Assembly: GCF_902729435.1 (NCBI RefSeq)
Contig: NZ_CACVCG010000002.1
Span: 1 to 64,000 of the forward strand
DNA from: Magnetospirillum sp. UT-4
Lineage (GTDB): Bacteria > Pseudomonadota > Alphaproteobacteria > Rhodospirillales > Magnetospirillaceae
Length of the DNA: 64,000 bases
Direction: 5' to 3'
The notes under the pieces were generated by a model. The model searched no databases. It was not told where the DNA came from and saw only the letters and a program-made list of their open reading frames with translations. Below, in pieces: positions 40,416 through 49,746 of this stretch; position 1 is the stretch's first letter; every line of letters begins with the position of its first letter. The position numbers were made by a program, and so were the translations under genes.

Positions 40416-40772
40416 CGTCCGCCTCCTGCCATCCATCCCATACGGAAAGCGGGCCGACTCTAGCGGGAGTCCATGGCAGGCCGATGTCGGGACCGCGACC
40501 GAATCGTTAAACCGTCCCACGTTATTCCTGCATGGCGGCACGGACCCCGGCGCGACCGGGTGTAATTTGACATTTCGGCGACAAACCGCGATCATCGCCC
40601 CACATATCCCGAACCGAGCCGATCCCGGCTCGTGGTGTGGTGATCCTGAAATTCGCAGCAGGTTGCGAACTTCAGAATCACCACACGGTTCAACAAAGTC
40701 GTGGCCTGCTTATCCCCGAATTTCGTCCTGCGGATTTCGGGGGTGGGACACGAGGGGTCTGGGAGGGTTGGA
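40416..40772. other. Intergenic region upstream of the MCP and a small hypothetical gene
   Basis: A 357-bp non-coding stretch between divergent genes. It holds an imperfect 24-bp palindrome (40635-40686) and presumably promoters for both sides. Short open frames here run through the palindrome and are not credible. Confidence 0.5.
40635..40686. repeat. 24-bp imperfect inverted repeat
   Basis: The left arm starts GTGTGGTGATCCTGAAATTC and the right arm ends GAATCACCACAC; the arms pair over about 24 bp with two mismatches and a loop of four to five bases. The low GC of the arms contrasts with the flanks. It is unlike the other repeat families in the window. Confidence 0.7.
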
Positions 40773-41051
40773 ATGACCGCTTCTCCTGGCACCGTGGTGC
40801 CCTTTCCCGCATTGGACGCCAATTCCCTGACCTGGCATCTGCGCGGTCTCACCAACGCCGCGCGCATGTCCACGCTGCTGCTGTCGCGCATCGAGTCCGG
40901 CGCCCGATCCGTGCGGGCGGACGGAGCCGAGCAGCTGGCCTTCGCCCGCAAGGCCGACGCCGTCGCCGACGTGCTGACCCGGCTGTCTTTGCAGCTGAGC
41001 GACATGCGCGCCCGCATCCGCGGCCTGGTCGAGGACATGGACCGCGACTGA
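40773..41051 (+). CDS. Small hypothetical protein
   Basis: 92 residues, soluble and helical: TASPGTVVPFPALDANSLTWHLRGLTNAARMSTLLLSRIESGARSVR, then an Ala/Arg-rich helix. No family recognised. ATG 40773 follows GGGAGGGTTGGA, a good ribosome binding site. It lies 73 bp upstream of the UPF0114 gene in the same direction. I am fairly sure it is translated but cannot suggest a role. Confidence 0.6.
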   Translation: MTASPGTVVPFPALDANSLTWHLRGLTNAARMSTLLLSRIESGARSVRADGAEQLAFARKADAVADVLTRLSLQLSDMRARIRGLVEDMDRD

Positions 41052-41124
41052 GGGCCTCGCCTCCCCCTTCCGCGCCGGCGCAACCTGGGGTACAAGGTGG
41101 CCGCGCCACGAGAAGGGGGAGGCC

Positions 41125-41664
41125 ATGTCCCACGAACGGAACCCGGCCGCCGGCCTGGTCGAGACCACCATCGAACGGTTCCTGTTCTGGGGACGCTGGC
41201 TGCTGGCCCCGCTTTACGTCGGGCTGACGCTGCTGCTGCTGGCATTCGGCTTCAAGCTGCTCCAGGAGCTGGTCCATCTGGTGCCGCGCCTGCCGGCCAT
41301 GACCGAGGCGGATCTGGTGCTGACCGCGCTGGGCCTGATCGACCTCGCTCTGGTCGCCAACCTGGTGGTGATGGTGGTGCTGTCGGGCTACGAGAACTTC
41401 GTCTCGCGCATCGAGGCGGCGAGCGGCGGCGACCAGCTGTCGTGGATGGGCAAGGTCGATGCCGGCACCCTGAAGATCAAGGTGGCCGCCTCCATCGTCG
41501 CCATCTCGTCGATCCACCTGCTGAAGGCCTTCGTGAACGCCCAGGAAATCGCCAACGACAAGCTGCTGTGGCTGGTGGTGATCCACCTCGCCTTCGTGGT
41601 CTCGGCGCTGATCCTGGCCTATGTGGACAAGATCGCCTTCGCCATGCACCGCAGCCACGACTGA
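41125..41664 (+). CDS. UPF0114 (YqhA) family membrane protein
   Basis: 179 residues, about four membrane segments. Family features: VETTIERFLFWGRWLLAPLYVGL at the N-terminus, LGLIDLALVANLVVMVVLSGYENFVSR, and KVAASIVAISSIHLLKAF, matching the YqhA/UPF0114 family, which is widespread and of unknown function. Start ATG follows GAAGGGGGAGG. The kinase gene begins about 100 bp downstream. Confidence 0.88.
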   Translation: MSHERNPAAGLVETTIERFLFWGRWLLAPLYVGLTLLLLAFGFKLLQELVHLVPRLPAMTEADLVLTALGLIDLALVANLVVMVVLSGYENFVSRIEAASGGDQLSWMGKVDAGTLKIKVAASIVAISSIHLLKAFVNAQEIANDKLLWLVVIHLAFVVSALILAYVDKIAFAMHRSHD

Positions 41665-41767
41665 GGCGGAACGCACAGCTTGGCGCTTCCCCATCGGGGC
41701 ACGGGCGTATAGCATTCGGGATACACGGGAGGCCGCCCGGGACAGGGCGGCTTTGGGGGTCGGCACA

Positions 41768-44050
41768 GTGGTCTGGACGAAACTGCGATATTCGTCGCGG
41801 GTGTTGGTCACCATCCTGGTTGCGGCACTGGTGGCGGTGGTGGCGGTGTTCGTCGCCCGCGAGGTGTCGGGCCAGTGGGCCCAGCACCAGGGCGCCCGCG
41901 AGATGCTGGTGGTCAACGCCACCGTCGACAATCTGCTGCAGGCGGCCCAGAACCTGGCCTTCGAGCGCGGCCGCACCAATGTCGTGCTGACCGCCGCCGG
42001 CCCGGTGGGCGACGACAATCGCGCCTTCCTGGCGGCCCGCCGCCAGGCCTCGGAAGAGGGCCTGGCCGCCGCCTTCGCCCTGCTGCGCGACAATGGCGGA
42101 CCGGACCTGGCGGCGGTGCAGGACGGCCATCGCCGGGTTGCGGCGCTGCGGCTGGAAGCCGACGCGGCCATGGCGCTGCCGCGCGAGCAGCGCCCGCCCG
42201 ATCTGGCGAAGCGGTGGGTCGGCGCCCTGACCGCCTTCCTGAAGGACATCACCGGGCTGGTCGCCGCCACCGCGCAGCAGCGCGACCGCTTCCTGCCGGC
42301 CTTCCGCGACCTGAGCCGCATCAAGCTGCTGGCCTTCGACCTGCGCGAGGCGGTCGGGCTGGAATCGTCGCGCTATGCCGCCGCCCTGGCGGGCAAGCCG
42401 CTGGACGCAGCCACCCTGGCCGATTCCATGGCCCTGCGCGGGCGCGGCGACGCCGCCTGGGATGCGCTGCGGCGCGAGGTCGAGCTGACCCGCAGCACCG
42501 GGCTGGCCGAGGCGCTGGCGGCGGTCGATACCGAATTCTTCCGGCGCTTCCGGCCGGTCGAGGACGCCGTCATCAAGGCGTCGCGGGACGGCGGGCCGCC
42601 GCCGGTCACCACCGCCGAGTACACCCGCGCCGCGGTGCCGGCGCTGGATTCCATCGCCGGGTTCCTGAAGGCTGCCACCACCGAGAGCGCGACCTTCGCC
42701 GCCGCCCACGCCGCCCGTGCCGAGCGGCGCATGACGCTGTCCCTGGCGGCCGGCGGGGTGGCGCTGGTGGTCGGGCTGGCGGCGCTCTACGTCATCATCA
42801 TCCGCCTGCTGCGCCCGCTGGGCCACATCCAGCGCGACCTGCAGGCCCTGGCGGCGGGGAATGTCGGCATCGCGCAGGCGCCCAGCGCCCGTACCGACGA
42901 GATCGGCCGGATGGCCAACGCGGTCATCGCCTTCCGCGACAGCCTGGTGGACCGCCGTCGGCGCGAGCACGAGGTCCACGACCTGGCCGCCAAGATGCAG
43001 GCCATCCTCGACAACACCCCGGCGGGGATCATCATCCTGGCCCCCGACCGCACCGTGCGGGAGGTCAACGGCACCTTCTGCGCCATGGTCGGCCTCGGCC
43101 GCGACCAGCTGATCGGCAACACCACCCGGGCCATCTACCGCTCCGACGCCCAGTACGACGAGATCGGCCGCGCCGCCTATCCGCAGCTGCTGGCCGGCGA
43201 GACCTTCCGGGCGGATCTGGAGATCGAGCGCGCCAACGGCCCCCGCCTCTGGGTCCACGTCGCCGCCCGGATGATCAATCCGGACGCGCCGGATCTGGGC
43301 ATCGTCTGGGTCGTCGATGACATCACCCGCCAGAAGACCATGGAGATGGAGCTGCGCCGCTCCAACGACGAGCTCGAACATTTCGCCTATGTCGCCTCGC
43401 ACGATCTGCGTCAGCCCCTGCGCACCATCAGCGGCTTCGTCACCCTGCTGGCCCGCAAGCTGGGCGACCGCTGCGACGCCGAAGAGAAGGAGTGGCTGGA
43501 TTTCGTGGTCAAGGGCGCCTCCCGCCTCGACCGCATGATCGTCGCCCTGCTGGACTATTCCCGCATCGGGCGCGAGGGGGTCCGTCCGGCCGAGGTCGAT
43601 CTGGCAGTGGCGCTGGACCGCGCGGTGCAGGGGCTGGGCGCCGACATCGAGGCGGCGGAGGCGACGGTGTCCCTGCCCGAATCCATGCCCGCCGTCATCG
43701 GCTCCGAGGCCGAGATGGAGCGGCTGTTCCAGAACCTGATCGCCAACGCGCTGAAGTTCTGCCGCCCCGACGCGCCGCCGGCGATCGCGGTGGCGTGCCG
43801 CGACGGCGGCGACCACTGGGTGATCTCGGTGACCGACAACGGCATCGGCATCGCCGAGAATGAGATCGGCCGGCTGTTCGGGGTGTTCTCGCGCCTGGTC
43901 AGCCACGAGCAGTACGAGGGGACCGGCATCGGCCTGGCCGCCTGTCGCAAGATCTGCGAGCACCACGGCGGCCGCATCTGGGTCGAATCGCAGCCCGGCA
44001 CCGGCAGCACCTTCTCGTTCGCGCTGCCCAAGACCCCGGATGCGGCCTGA
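41768..44050 (+). CDS. PAS-domain sensor histidine kinase
   Basis: 760 residues. GTG 41768 is chosen because it places TM1 (about 12-32) at the N-terminus; the frame is open upstream to 41621. A periplasmic helical sensor (33-355) precedes TM2, HAMP and a PAS domain (about 410-525, LDNTPAGIIILAPDRTVREVN). HisKA has phospho-H545 in FAYVASHDLRQPLR, of the phytochrome-kinase type, and HATPase_c has NLIANALKF, DNGIGI and EGTGIGLAACRKI. No cognate regulator is adjacent; the next genes encode envelope enzymes. Confidence 0.88.
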   Translation: MVWTKLRYSSRVLVTILVAALVAVVAVFVAREVSGQWAQHQGAREMLVVNATVDNLLQAAQNLAFERGRTNVVLTAAGPVGDDNRAFLAARRQASEEGLAAAFALLRDNGGPDLAAVQDGHRRVAALRLEADAAMALPREQRPPDLAKRWVGALTAFLKDITGLVAATAQQRDRFLPAFRDLSRIKLLAFDLREAVGLESSRYAAALAGKPLDAATLADSMALRGRGDAAWDALRREVELTRSTGLAEALAAVDTEFFRRFRPVEDAVIKASRDGGPPPVTTAEYTRAAVPALDSIAGFLKAATTESATFAAAHAARAERRMTLSLAAGGVALVVGLAALYVIIIRLLRPLGHIQRDLQALAAGNVGIAQAPSARTDEIGRMANAVIAFRDSLVDRRRREHEVHDLAAKMQAILDNTPAGIIILAPDRTVREVNGTFCAMVGLGRDQLIGNTTRAIYRSDAQYDEIGRAAYPQLLAGETFRADLEIERANGPRLWVHVAARMINPDAPDLGIVWVVDDITRQKTMEMELRRSNDELEHFAYVASHDLRQPLRTISGFVTLLARKLGDRCDAEEKEWLDFVVKGASRLDRMIVALLDYSRIGREGVRPAEVDLAVALDRAVQGLGADIEAAEATVSLPESMPAVIGSEAEMERLFQNLIANALKFCRPDAPPAIAVACRDGGDHWVISVTDNGIGIAENEIGRLFGVFSRLVSHEQYEGTGIGLAACRKICEHHGGRIWVESQPGTGSTFSFALPKTPDAA

Positions 44051-44094
44051 GGGGGGGCGGCCCCGGCCTTGACAATTGCCTTCCCTCCGGCGGG

Positions 44095-45588
44095 ATGATA
44101 ATCCCTCAGCCCATGTCTGTGGCCGCCCCGTCCCGCCGCGCCGAAACCCTGGCCTACGGCCTGATCGTCCTGGTCACCCTGTGGCGCCTGGCGCTGCTGG
44201 CCTTCGACCCGCCCAACCTGTCGTTCGACGAGGCGCAGTACTGGGCCTGGGCGCAGACCCTGCAGCTCGGCTACTACTCGAAGCCGCCGCTGGTGGCCTG
44301 GGTCATCGCCGCCACCACCGCCATGTTCGGCGACGGCGAGGGGGCGGTGAAGCTGGGCTCGGCCCTGGCCCATCTCGGCACCGCCCTGGTCCTGGTGAGC
44401 CTGGGCCGGCGGCTGTTCGGCGGCAGCGCCGGGGCCTGGGCGGGGGCGGCGTGGATCTCGCTGCCGGCGGTGTCGCTGTCGTCCCTGGTCATCACCACCG
44501 ATCCGTTCCTGCTGCTGGCCTGGGCGGCGGCGCTGCTGTTCCTGGTCGAGGCCGAACGCGCCGGCCCCGGTCCGAACCGCTGGTGGGTGCTGCTCGGTTT
44601 GGCCTTCGGCATCGGCCTGCTGGCCAAATACGCCATGGCCTTCTTCGTGCTGTCGCTGGCGGTCTGGCTGGCCTGGGACCGCGAGGCGCGGCGGCTGCTC
44701 CGGGGCGGCGGGCCGTGGCTGGCGCTCGGCCTCGGGCTGCTGGTCTACGCCCCCAACGGGCTGTGGAACGCCGCCAACGGCTTCGTCTCCTACGCCCATA
44801 CCCGCGACAACGCCAATCTGGGCGGCAGCTTGTTCCATCCCGACAAGCTGGCGGAATTCGTCCTCGGCCAGGCGGCGGTGTTCGGCCCCATCCTGATCGC
44901 CGTGCTGGCGGCGGCGCTGGTGCCGGCCTTCCGCGCCGGGGCCGACCGCCGCGTCCGCCTGCTCGCCGCCTTCGCGCTGCCGGTGCTGGCGGTGATGACC
45001 GCCGAAAGCCTGCTGTCGCGCGCCAACGCCAACTGGACGGCGCCGGCCTATGTCGCCGCCACCCTGCTGGTGTCGGCCTGGCTGGCGGCGCGGGCGCCGC
45101 GCCTGGCCGCGCTTTCGGTGGCGCTGCACCTGGCGGCGGCCGGGCTGGTGGTCAATCTCGACGCCCTGCGCCCGGTGCTGGGGCTGCCCGACAGCGCTCG
45201 CTGGGACATCGAGAAGCGGATCAAGGGCTGGGACGAGGTCGGCCGTCAGGTCTCCGCCATCCTGGCCGCCCACCCCGGCGCCCGGCTGCTGGCCGACGAA
45301 CGCAAGGTGCTGGCGACGCTGACCTATTACGTCCGGCCGCATCCCTTCGACGCGGTCAAGTGGAACCCCACCGGCGCCGTCCGCGACCATTTCGACCAGA
45401 CCACCCGGCTGGAAGCCGGCGCCGCCGAGACCATCTTCGTCACCGAGGATTCGTTGCTCCCGGGCGACCTGCCCCGGCGCTTCGCCACCGTCGAGAAGCT
45501 GGCCGACATCCACGTCCCCATCCATGCCGATTATGCCCGCGACCTGACGGTCTGGCGGCTGGCCGGGTTCAAGGGATACGACCGATGA
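44095..45588 (+). CDS. Glycosyltransferase family 39-type membrane protein (ArnT/PMT-like)
   Basis: 497 residues, about 11-12 membrane segments. Near the N-terminus, LSFDEAQYWAWAQTLQLGYYSKPPLVAWVIA carries the acidic DE motif and YYSKPP motif of GT39/ArnT-type transferases, which use polyprenyl-phosphate sugars in the periplasm. The C-terminal soluble part may bind acceptor. ATG 44095 or 44113 (SVAAPSRRAE) could be the start. It overlaps the PAP2 phosphatase gene by 4 bp, so the pair probably modifies lipid A or another lipid-linked glycan. Confidence 0.82.
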   Translation: MIIPQPMSVAAPSRRAETLAYGLIVLVTLWRLALLAFDPPNLSFDEAQYWAWAQTLQLGYYSKPPLVAWVIAATTAMFGDGEGAVKLGSALAHLGTALVLVSLGRRLFGGSAGAWAGAAWISLPAVSLSSLVITTDPFLLLAWAAALLFLVEAERAGPGPNRWWVLLGLAFGIGLLAKYAMAFFVLSLAVWLAWDREARRLLRGGGPWLALGLGLLVYAPNGLWNAANGFVSYAHTRDNANLGGSLFHPDKLAEFVLGQAAVFGPILIAVLAAALVPAFRAGADRRVRLLAAFALPVLAVMTAESLLSRANANWTAPAYVAATLLVSAWLAARAPRLAALSVALHLAAAGLVVNLDALRPVLGLPDSARWDIEKRIKGWDEVGRQVSAILAAHPGARLLADERKVLATLTYYVRPHPFDAVKWNPTGAVRDHFDQTTRLEAGAAETIFVTEDSLLPGDLPRRFATVEKLADIHVPIHADYARDLTVWRLAGFKGYDR

Positions 45589-46310
45589 CCAACCCGTTGG
45601 CGCGCCTGTGGCACTCCATCGAGGCCCATCCCTGGCGCTGGACGGCGGCGCTGGTGGTGCCGCTGATCCTGCTGCCGCAGATCGACCTCACGGTGTCGGG
45701 CTGGTTCTACCTGCCCGAACGCAAGATGTTTCCCGCCCGCAGCGAGCCCTTCTACGAATGGGTGCGCCGCTCCATGCCCTATTTCCTGTTCGCCGGCCTG
45801 GGCTATGTCGGCGTGGTGTGGGCGGCGGGGCTGTGGCTGAAGGAGGCCATCTTCGGCATCACCGGCCGGGTCGCCGCCTATCTCGCCCTGACCATGGCGC
45901 TGGGTCCGGGGCTGGTGGTCAACCTTATCCTCAAGGATTCGTGGGGGCGGCCGCGCCCGTCCACCATCCGCGAGTTCGGCGGCGAAAACTATTTCGTGCC
46001 GCCGCTGGTGCTGTCGGACCAGTGCGACAGGAACTGCTCGTTCTCGTCGGGTCACGGCGCGCTGGGGTTCTGGCCGGTGGCGGTGGCGCTGCTGGCACCG
46101 CCCGCCTGGCGTCCGGCGGCGGTGGCGGCGGCCCTAGGGTTCGGCATGATGGTGGGATTCGTGCGCATCGCCCAGGGCGGGCACTTCCTGTCCGACGTGG
46201 TGTTTTCGGCGATCATCACGGTGGCCATCATCCGTTGGCTGCACAAGCGGATGATCGAATCAGATCAACCCCGGCGGCAGGCGGACGCGGCGGCCGTCAT
46301 CGAAAAATAA
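45585..46310 (+). CDS. PAP2-family phosphatase (lipid A or undecaprenyl-PP type)
   Basis: 241 residues, five to six membrane segments. The three PAP2 motifs are present: KDSWGRPRP (K-x6-RP), CSFSSGHG (PSGH-like, with Ser for Pro) and VRIAQGGHFLSDV (R-x5-H-x3-D). The extended loop with CDRNCSF before motif 2 is a feature of LpxE-like lipid A phosphatases. Active site faces the periplasm. ATG overlaps the glycosyltransferase stop (ATGA). Confidence 0.87.
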   Translation: MTNPLARLWHSIEAHPWRWTAALVVPLILLPQIDLTVSGWFYLPERKMFPARSEPFYEWVRRSMPYFLFAGLGYVGVVWAAGLWLKEAIFGITGRVAAYLALTMALGPGLVVNLILKDSWGRPRPSTIREFGGENYFVPPLVLSDQCDRNCSFSSGHGALGFWPVAVALLAPPAWRPAAVAAALGFGMMVGFVRIAQGGHFLSDVVFSAIITVAIIRWLHKRMIESDQPRRQADAAAVIEK

Positions 46311-46418
46311 TAGGGCGATTCCGGGGGATTCGTCGCAAGCCCCTAGGCGCAGGCGAGATTCTCGGGTAATGATATAGGTTCAGACCGTGCTTCGCGCCAT
46401 TTGGCAAGGGCCGGGATG

Positions 46419-46450
46419 ACCCACGCGTGAGCGTGGGTTATGTTTTTTTT
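46419..46450 (+). terminator. Intrinsic terminator or leader hairpin before the cold-shock gene
   Basis: ACCCACGC-GTGA-GCGTGGGT (46419-46438) is followed by TATGTTTTTTTT. The form is a standard rho-independent terminator. It lies 108 bp after the PAP2 stop and only 19 bp before the cold-shock ATG. It could end the envelope operon, or act as an attenuator in the cold-shock leader, since little room remains downstream for a promoter. Confidence 0.75.
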
Positions 46451-46469
46451 CTATCGATGAGAACGACAC

Positions 46470-47084
46470 ATGGCATGGAACCGAGATAATCATGGTGGCC
46501 GCTCGCGGGATCGCGGACGGCGGGACGACTTTGGCGGCGACATGGGCGGCTACGAGCCGCGTCCCCCGCGCATGGCTGCACCCAGCAGCTTCGACCGCCA
46601 GGCGGTGACCCAGGCGAATGTGACCGCCACCGTGAAGTGGTTCAATGCCTCGAAGGGCTTCGGCTTCGTCGCTCCGGCCGACGGTACCCCGGATGCGTTC
46701 CTGCACATTTCGGCGCTCGAGCGTGCCGGCATGACCCAGATCGCCGAAGGCGCCACCATCGTGTGCGATCTCGGCCAGGGCAACCGCGGCCCGCAGGTGG
46801 TCATGGTGCACGAGATCGACAGCTCGACCGCCGCCGCCACCGCTCCGCGCGCCCCGCGCGCCGATCGCGGCCCCAGCCAGACGGTCGAGGGCACGGTCAA
46901 GTTCTTCTCGGCCGAGAAGGGCTTCGGCTTCGTCCAGGTCGATGAAGGCGGCAAGGACGTGTTCGTCCACATCAAGGCGCTGGAGCGCTCGGGCCTGAAG
47001 GCGCTGGAAAGCGGCCAGCGGGTCCGCGTGACCACCACCTTGGGCCAGAAGGGTCCGCAGGCCGACACCGTCGCCATCATCTGA
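46470..47084 (+). CDS. Cold-shock protein with two CSD domains
   Basis: 204 residues. A charged, Gly/Arg-rich N-terminal tail (1-45) is followed by two cold-shock domains joined by an Ala/Arg linker: TVKWFNASKGFGFVAPADGTPDAFLHISALE and GTVKFFSAEKGFGFVQVDEGGKDVFVHIKALE. Each has the RNP1-like KGFGFV and RNP2-like VFVHI/AFLHI. Two-CSD proteins of this type are typical of Alphaproteobacteria (CspD/CspA class) and act as RNA chaperones. Strong terminator downstream. Confidence 0.93.
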   Translation: MAWNRDNHGGRSRDRGRRDDFGGDMGGYEPRPPRMAAPSSFDRQAVTQANVTATVKWFNASKGFGFVAPADGTPDAFLHISALERAGMTQIAEGATIVCDLGQGNRGPQVVMVHEIDSSTAAATAPRAPRADRGPSQTVEGTVKFFSAEKGFGFVQVDEGGKDVFVHIKALERSGLKALESGQRVRVTTTLGQKGPQADTVAII

Positions 47085-47103
47085 CGGCGAAGGCACGGGT
47101 TTT

Positions 47104-47153
47104 ATCGCCCCGCCCCGGGACTTACGTCCCGGGCAGCGGGGCGATTCTGTTTT
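47104..47153 (+). terminator. Rho-independent terminator of the cold-shock gene
   Basis: A long two-part hairpin: ATCGCCCCGC...GCGGGGCGAT outside, CCCGGGACTTACGTCCCGGG inside, followed by TCTGTTTT. It starts 20 bp after the cold-shock stop and also separates it from the convergent methyltransferase gene. Confidence 0.88.
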
Positions 47154-47179
47154 GGATGGGGGGAATTCCCCTTGTCCCC

Positions 47180-47872
47180 TTACTCCCCCGCCTCGAACAC
47201 CGCCACCAGGTTGGCGGTCCAGATCTCCGGCGGGGTCAGCAGCGCCCAGGACAGGAAGCGATGGACCAGGGCGTCGGTGAACAGCCGCCGGCGCGAGCCC
47301 TGGCGCACCGGGCGCGCCGCGATCATCCGCAGGCCGGCGGCGTCGGCCAGCTGGCGCAGCGACAGCGGGGTGAAGGCGGTGCGGTGGGTGAGGTCGCCGA
47401 ACTGGTATTGCAGTCCCCACGGACAGGCGGCGTTGGGGACCTTGACGATCATCCGCCCGCCCGGGGCCAGCGCCCCGGCCACCGCCGCCACCAGATCCAG
47501 CGCCTCGTCGGGGGTGAAATGCTCGAGCACGTCCAGCGCCACCACCCGATCCAGGCTTCCCGGGCCGGCCTGGCTCAGCGCCTGGCGCAGGTCCTGGCAG
47601 CGGAAGCGGTCGCGGGCGGTTTCGGGGATCACCGCGGCCAGGGCCGGGTCGTGGTCGATGCCGAGGAACTCGCCACAGCCTTTGGCCGCCAGATAGGCCA
47701 GGAAGGCGCCGGTGCCGCAGCCGATCTCGAGAAAGCGCATGTCCGCCCGGCATTCGCCCGGGTCCCACACCAGCGCGTCGAAGCGGCGCATCTGCTTGGT
47801 CCCCAGCGCGGGCGTGACGTAGCCCTTGTAGCTGGCATAGCTGCCGTAGAAGCCGGGGGCGCTTTCGTCCAC
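47180..47872 (-). CDS. SAM-dependent class I methyltransferase
   Basis: 230 residues. Motif I is FLEIGCGTGAFLAYL, followed by GIDHDPALAAV, post-I DLRQAL, and VVALDVLEHFTPDEALDLVAAV; the GGRMIVKVPNA segment follows. This is the Methyltransf_11/23 pattern, with substrate unknown. GTG 47872 is taken as start because it directly follows the Nudix stop (one base between) and gives GFYGSYASYKGYVTP, a sensible N-terminus. The pattern is reminiscent of methyltransferases in glycan or surface gene sets. Confidence 0.8.
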   Translation of the reverse strand: MDESAPGFYGSYASYKGYVTPALGTKQMRRFDALVWDPGECRADMRFLEIGCGTGAFLAYLAAKGCGEFLGIDHDPALAAVIPETARDRFRCQDLRQALSQAGPGSLDRVVALDVLEHFTPDEALDLVAAVAGALAPGGRMIVKVPNAACPWGLQYQFGDLTHRTAFTPLSLRQLADAAGLRMIAARPVRQGSRRRLFTDALVHRFLSWALLTPPEIWTANLVAVFEAGE

Positions 47873-47873
47873 G

Positions 47874-48377
47874 TCAGGCCGATCCCGGGCCGGCCGCCGT
47901 TCCCAGGCCGGCCGCCACGCGGCGTTCGCCGCCGCCCAGGGTGGACGGGGCGGTGCCGATGACGGCGCGGCCGCCGCCCAGGGACAGCAGCCAGGCCTCG
48001 ACATGGTGAACCAGGTAGCGGGTGGGTTCGTGCAGGGGATGGTGCGACTTGAGTTCGGTCAGGCGCAGCCAGCGGCCCTCGTCGCTCTCCTCGTTGAGCA
48101 CCGGCTCGAATTCCTCGGGCAGGGACAGGCCGTAGAGCAGGTTGCGCTTGCCGGTGGTCACCGCCGCGCCCAGCGGCACCAGCCGGCTGGGCGGCACCAG
48201 CAGCCCGGCCTCCTCGTGCAGCTCGCGCCGCGCCGCGCGCAGGGGCACCTCGCCGCGGTCGAGGCCGCCGCCGAAGAAGTTCCACATTCCGGCATTGCGG
48301 GCCACCTGGGCGCGCTTGGCGACCAGCACCCGCCTTGTGGGCGGGCAGACGACGGCGACCCAGACGGACGTCCTCAC
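47874..48377 (-). CDS. Nudix hydrolase
   Basis: 167 residues. The complete Nudix box G-x5-E-x7-REL-x-EE-x-G-L is present: GLDRGEVPLRAARRELHEEAGL, with catalytic Glu pair intact. GTG 48377 is preferred over the open upstream frame because it follows GGGGATCTC and starts the beta-strand TSVWVAVVCPPTRRVLVAKR. Substrate not identifiable. It is translationally linked to the methyltransferase gene downstream. Confidence 0.83.
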   Translation of the reverse strand: MRTSVWVAVVCPPTRRVLVAKRAQVARNAGMWNFFGGGLDRGEVPLRAARRELHEEAGLLVPPSRLVPLGAAVTTGKRNLLYGLSLPEEFEPVLNEESDEGRWLRLTELKSHHPLHEPTRYLVHHVEAWLLSLGGGRAVIGTAPSTLGGGERRVAAGLGTAAGPGSA

Positions 48378-48537
48378 GCGAGATCCCCTAACCGGCGGCA
48401 AGGATTCCACCGTTATAGGCGAGCGGCGCCGATCGGCAAACCCCCTTTGCCGTCGTCCCACCCATGCGCCAGCCTCGGCATTCCGCCCGCGCCGCCGTGG
48501 TGCTACTCTCCCGCCGTCTGACCCGCCGGAGTTCCCC

Positions 48538-49746
48538 GTGTCGTCGCCCTCGTCGCCCTCGTCGCGCATCCCGTCCGCCCAGCCGGGCCTGGACGGCGTC
48601 ACCGTGCTGGTGGTTGACGATCTTGAGATCAACCGCGCCCTCATCACCCAGATCCTTCAGCGGGCCGGCTGCGGCCGGGTGATCGCCGTGGGCGGCGGCG
48701 AGGAGGCGCTGGCGGTGATGGCCGCCACCGTCCCCGATTGCGTGCTGCTGGATGTGATGATGCCGGGCATGAACGGCTATGAGGTGTGCCGCCACATCCG
48801 CGCCACGCCCGCCCTGGCCGAGCTGCCGGTGATCTTCCAGACCGCGCTGACCGACCGCCAGGACCGGCTCGACGCGTTCGGGGCGGGCGGCACCGACATC
48901 ATCTCCAAGCCGCTGGAGGCGCGCGAGCTGGTGGCGCGGGTCAGGGTGCATGCCGCCAACGCCCGCATGTCGCGGGAGCTGCGGGCCTACCAGGCCCGCG
49001 TCGAAAGCGAGCTGGCCGATGCCTGGCTGGTGGCCAAGGCGCTGATGCCGCATCAGGAGACCCTGGCCGGGCTGGCCGCCGCCGGCATCGACGCCGACTG
49101 GTTCATCCGCCCCTGCACCACCATCGGCGGCGATCTGTGGCATCTGTGGCCGCTGCCCGACGGCCGCGCCGCCATGCTGCTGGCCGACGTTTCCGGCCAC
49201 GGCATCGCCGCGGCGGTGCGGGCCTTCGGCGTCCACACGCTGCTGCTGCCGCCGCCCCATTTCATCGACGATCCGGTCGCGGTTGCCGCCCATCTCGACC
49301 GCCGGCTCAAGCTGTTGCGGCGCGATCTGCCCGGGCTGGTCGCCGCCGTCGCCGTGGTGCTGGATGCCGCGCGGGGCCGCATCGAATGGGTCTCGGGCGG
49401 GTTGCGCGACGCCGTCCTGGTGCGCGAGGACGGCGGCGTCGATCTGCTGAACCTCTCGGGCCTGCCGTTCGGTCTGCTGGAATCGCCGCCGCGCCAGCAC
49501 CGCGAGGTCGCGGTGGCGCCAGGCGACCGGGTGGTGTGGTTCAGCGACGCGCTGATCGAGCATTTCCCCGGCGATCCGCCCGAGGAGGAGGTCCAGGCCT
49601 GGGTCGCCGAACGGGTGCGCGAGTGGCCGGGCGGGCCCGGCCTGGCCGCCCATATCGGCGAACGGTTCCTGGAAAGCGTCGAGTCCTGCGGCGACGACCT
49701 GCTGATCGTCGTCACCCGGATGGGTGTGGCTAAACCGGCCGGCTGA
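48538..49746 (+). CDS. Response regulator with PP2C-type (SpoIIE) phosphatase domain
   Basis: 402 residues. Receiver domain (20-140) with D27/D28, phosphoacceptor D72 ([12 protein letters not shown]) and K in ISKPLE. A short coiled coil (about 140-165) leads to an RsbU/SpoIIE-type phosphatase domain with [45 protein letters not shown] and [10 protein letters not shown], and the metal Asp residues in place. Such proteins regulate anti-sigma or STAS partner switches. GTG 48538 follows GGAG. Convergent with, and overlapping by 17 bp, the hybrid kinase gene. Confidence 0.88.
   Translation: MSSPSSPSSRIPSAQPGLDGVTVLVVDDLEINRALITQILQRAGCGRVIAVGGGEEALAVMAATVPDCVLLDVMMPGMNGYEVCRHIRATPALAELPVIFQTALTDRQDRLDAFGAGGTDIISKPLEARELVARVRVHAANARMSRELRAYQARVESELADAWLVAKALMPHQETLAGLAAAGIDADWFIRPCTTIGGDLWHLWPLPDGRAAMLLADVSGHGIAAAVRAFGVHTLLLPPPHFIDDPVAVAAHLDRRLKLLRRDLPGLVAAVAVVLDAARGRIEWVSGGLRDAVLVREDGGVDLLNLSGLPFGLLESPPRQHREVAVAPGDRVVWFSDALIEHFPGDPPEEEVQAWVAERVREWPGGPGLAAHIGERFLESVESCGDDLLIVVTRMGVAKPAG

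Noticed and set aside
40637-41227. Open frame [16 protein letters not shown]... overlapping the 40635-40686 palindrome
   Set aside because: It begins in the inverted repeat, lacks a ribosome binding site and later becomes Arg/Pro-rich out-of-frame translation of the 92-residue gene and UPF0114 gene.
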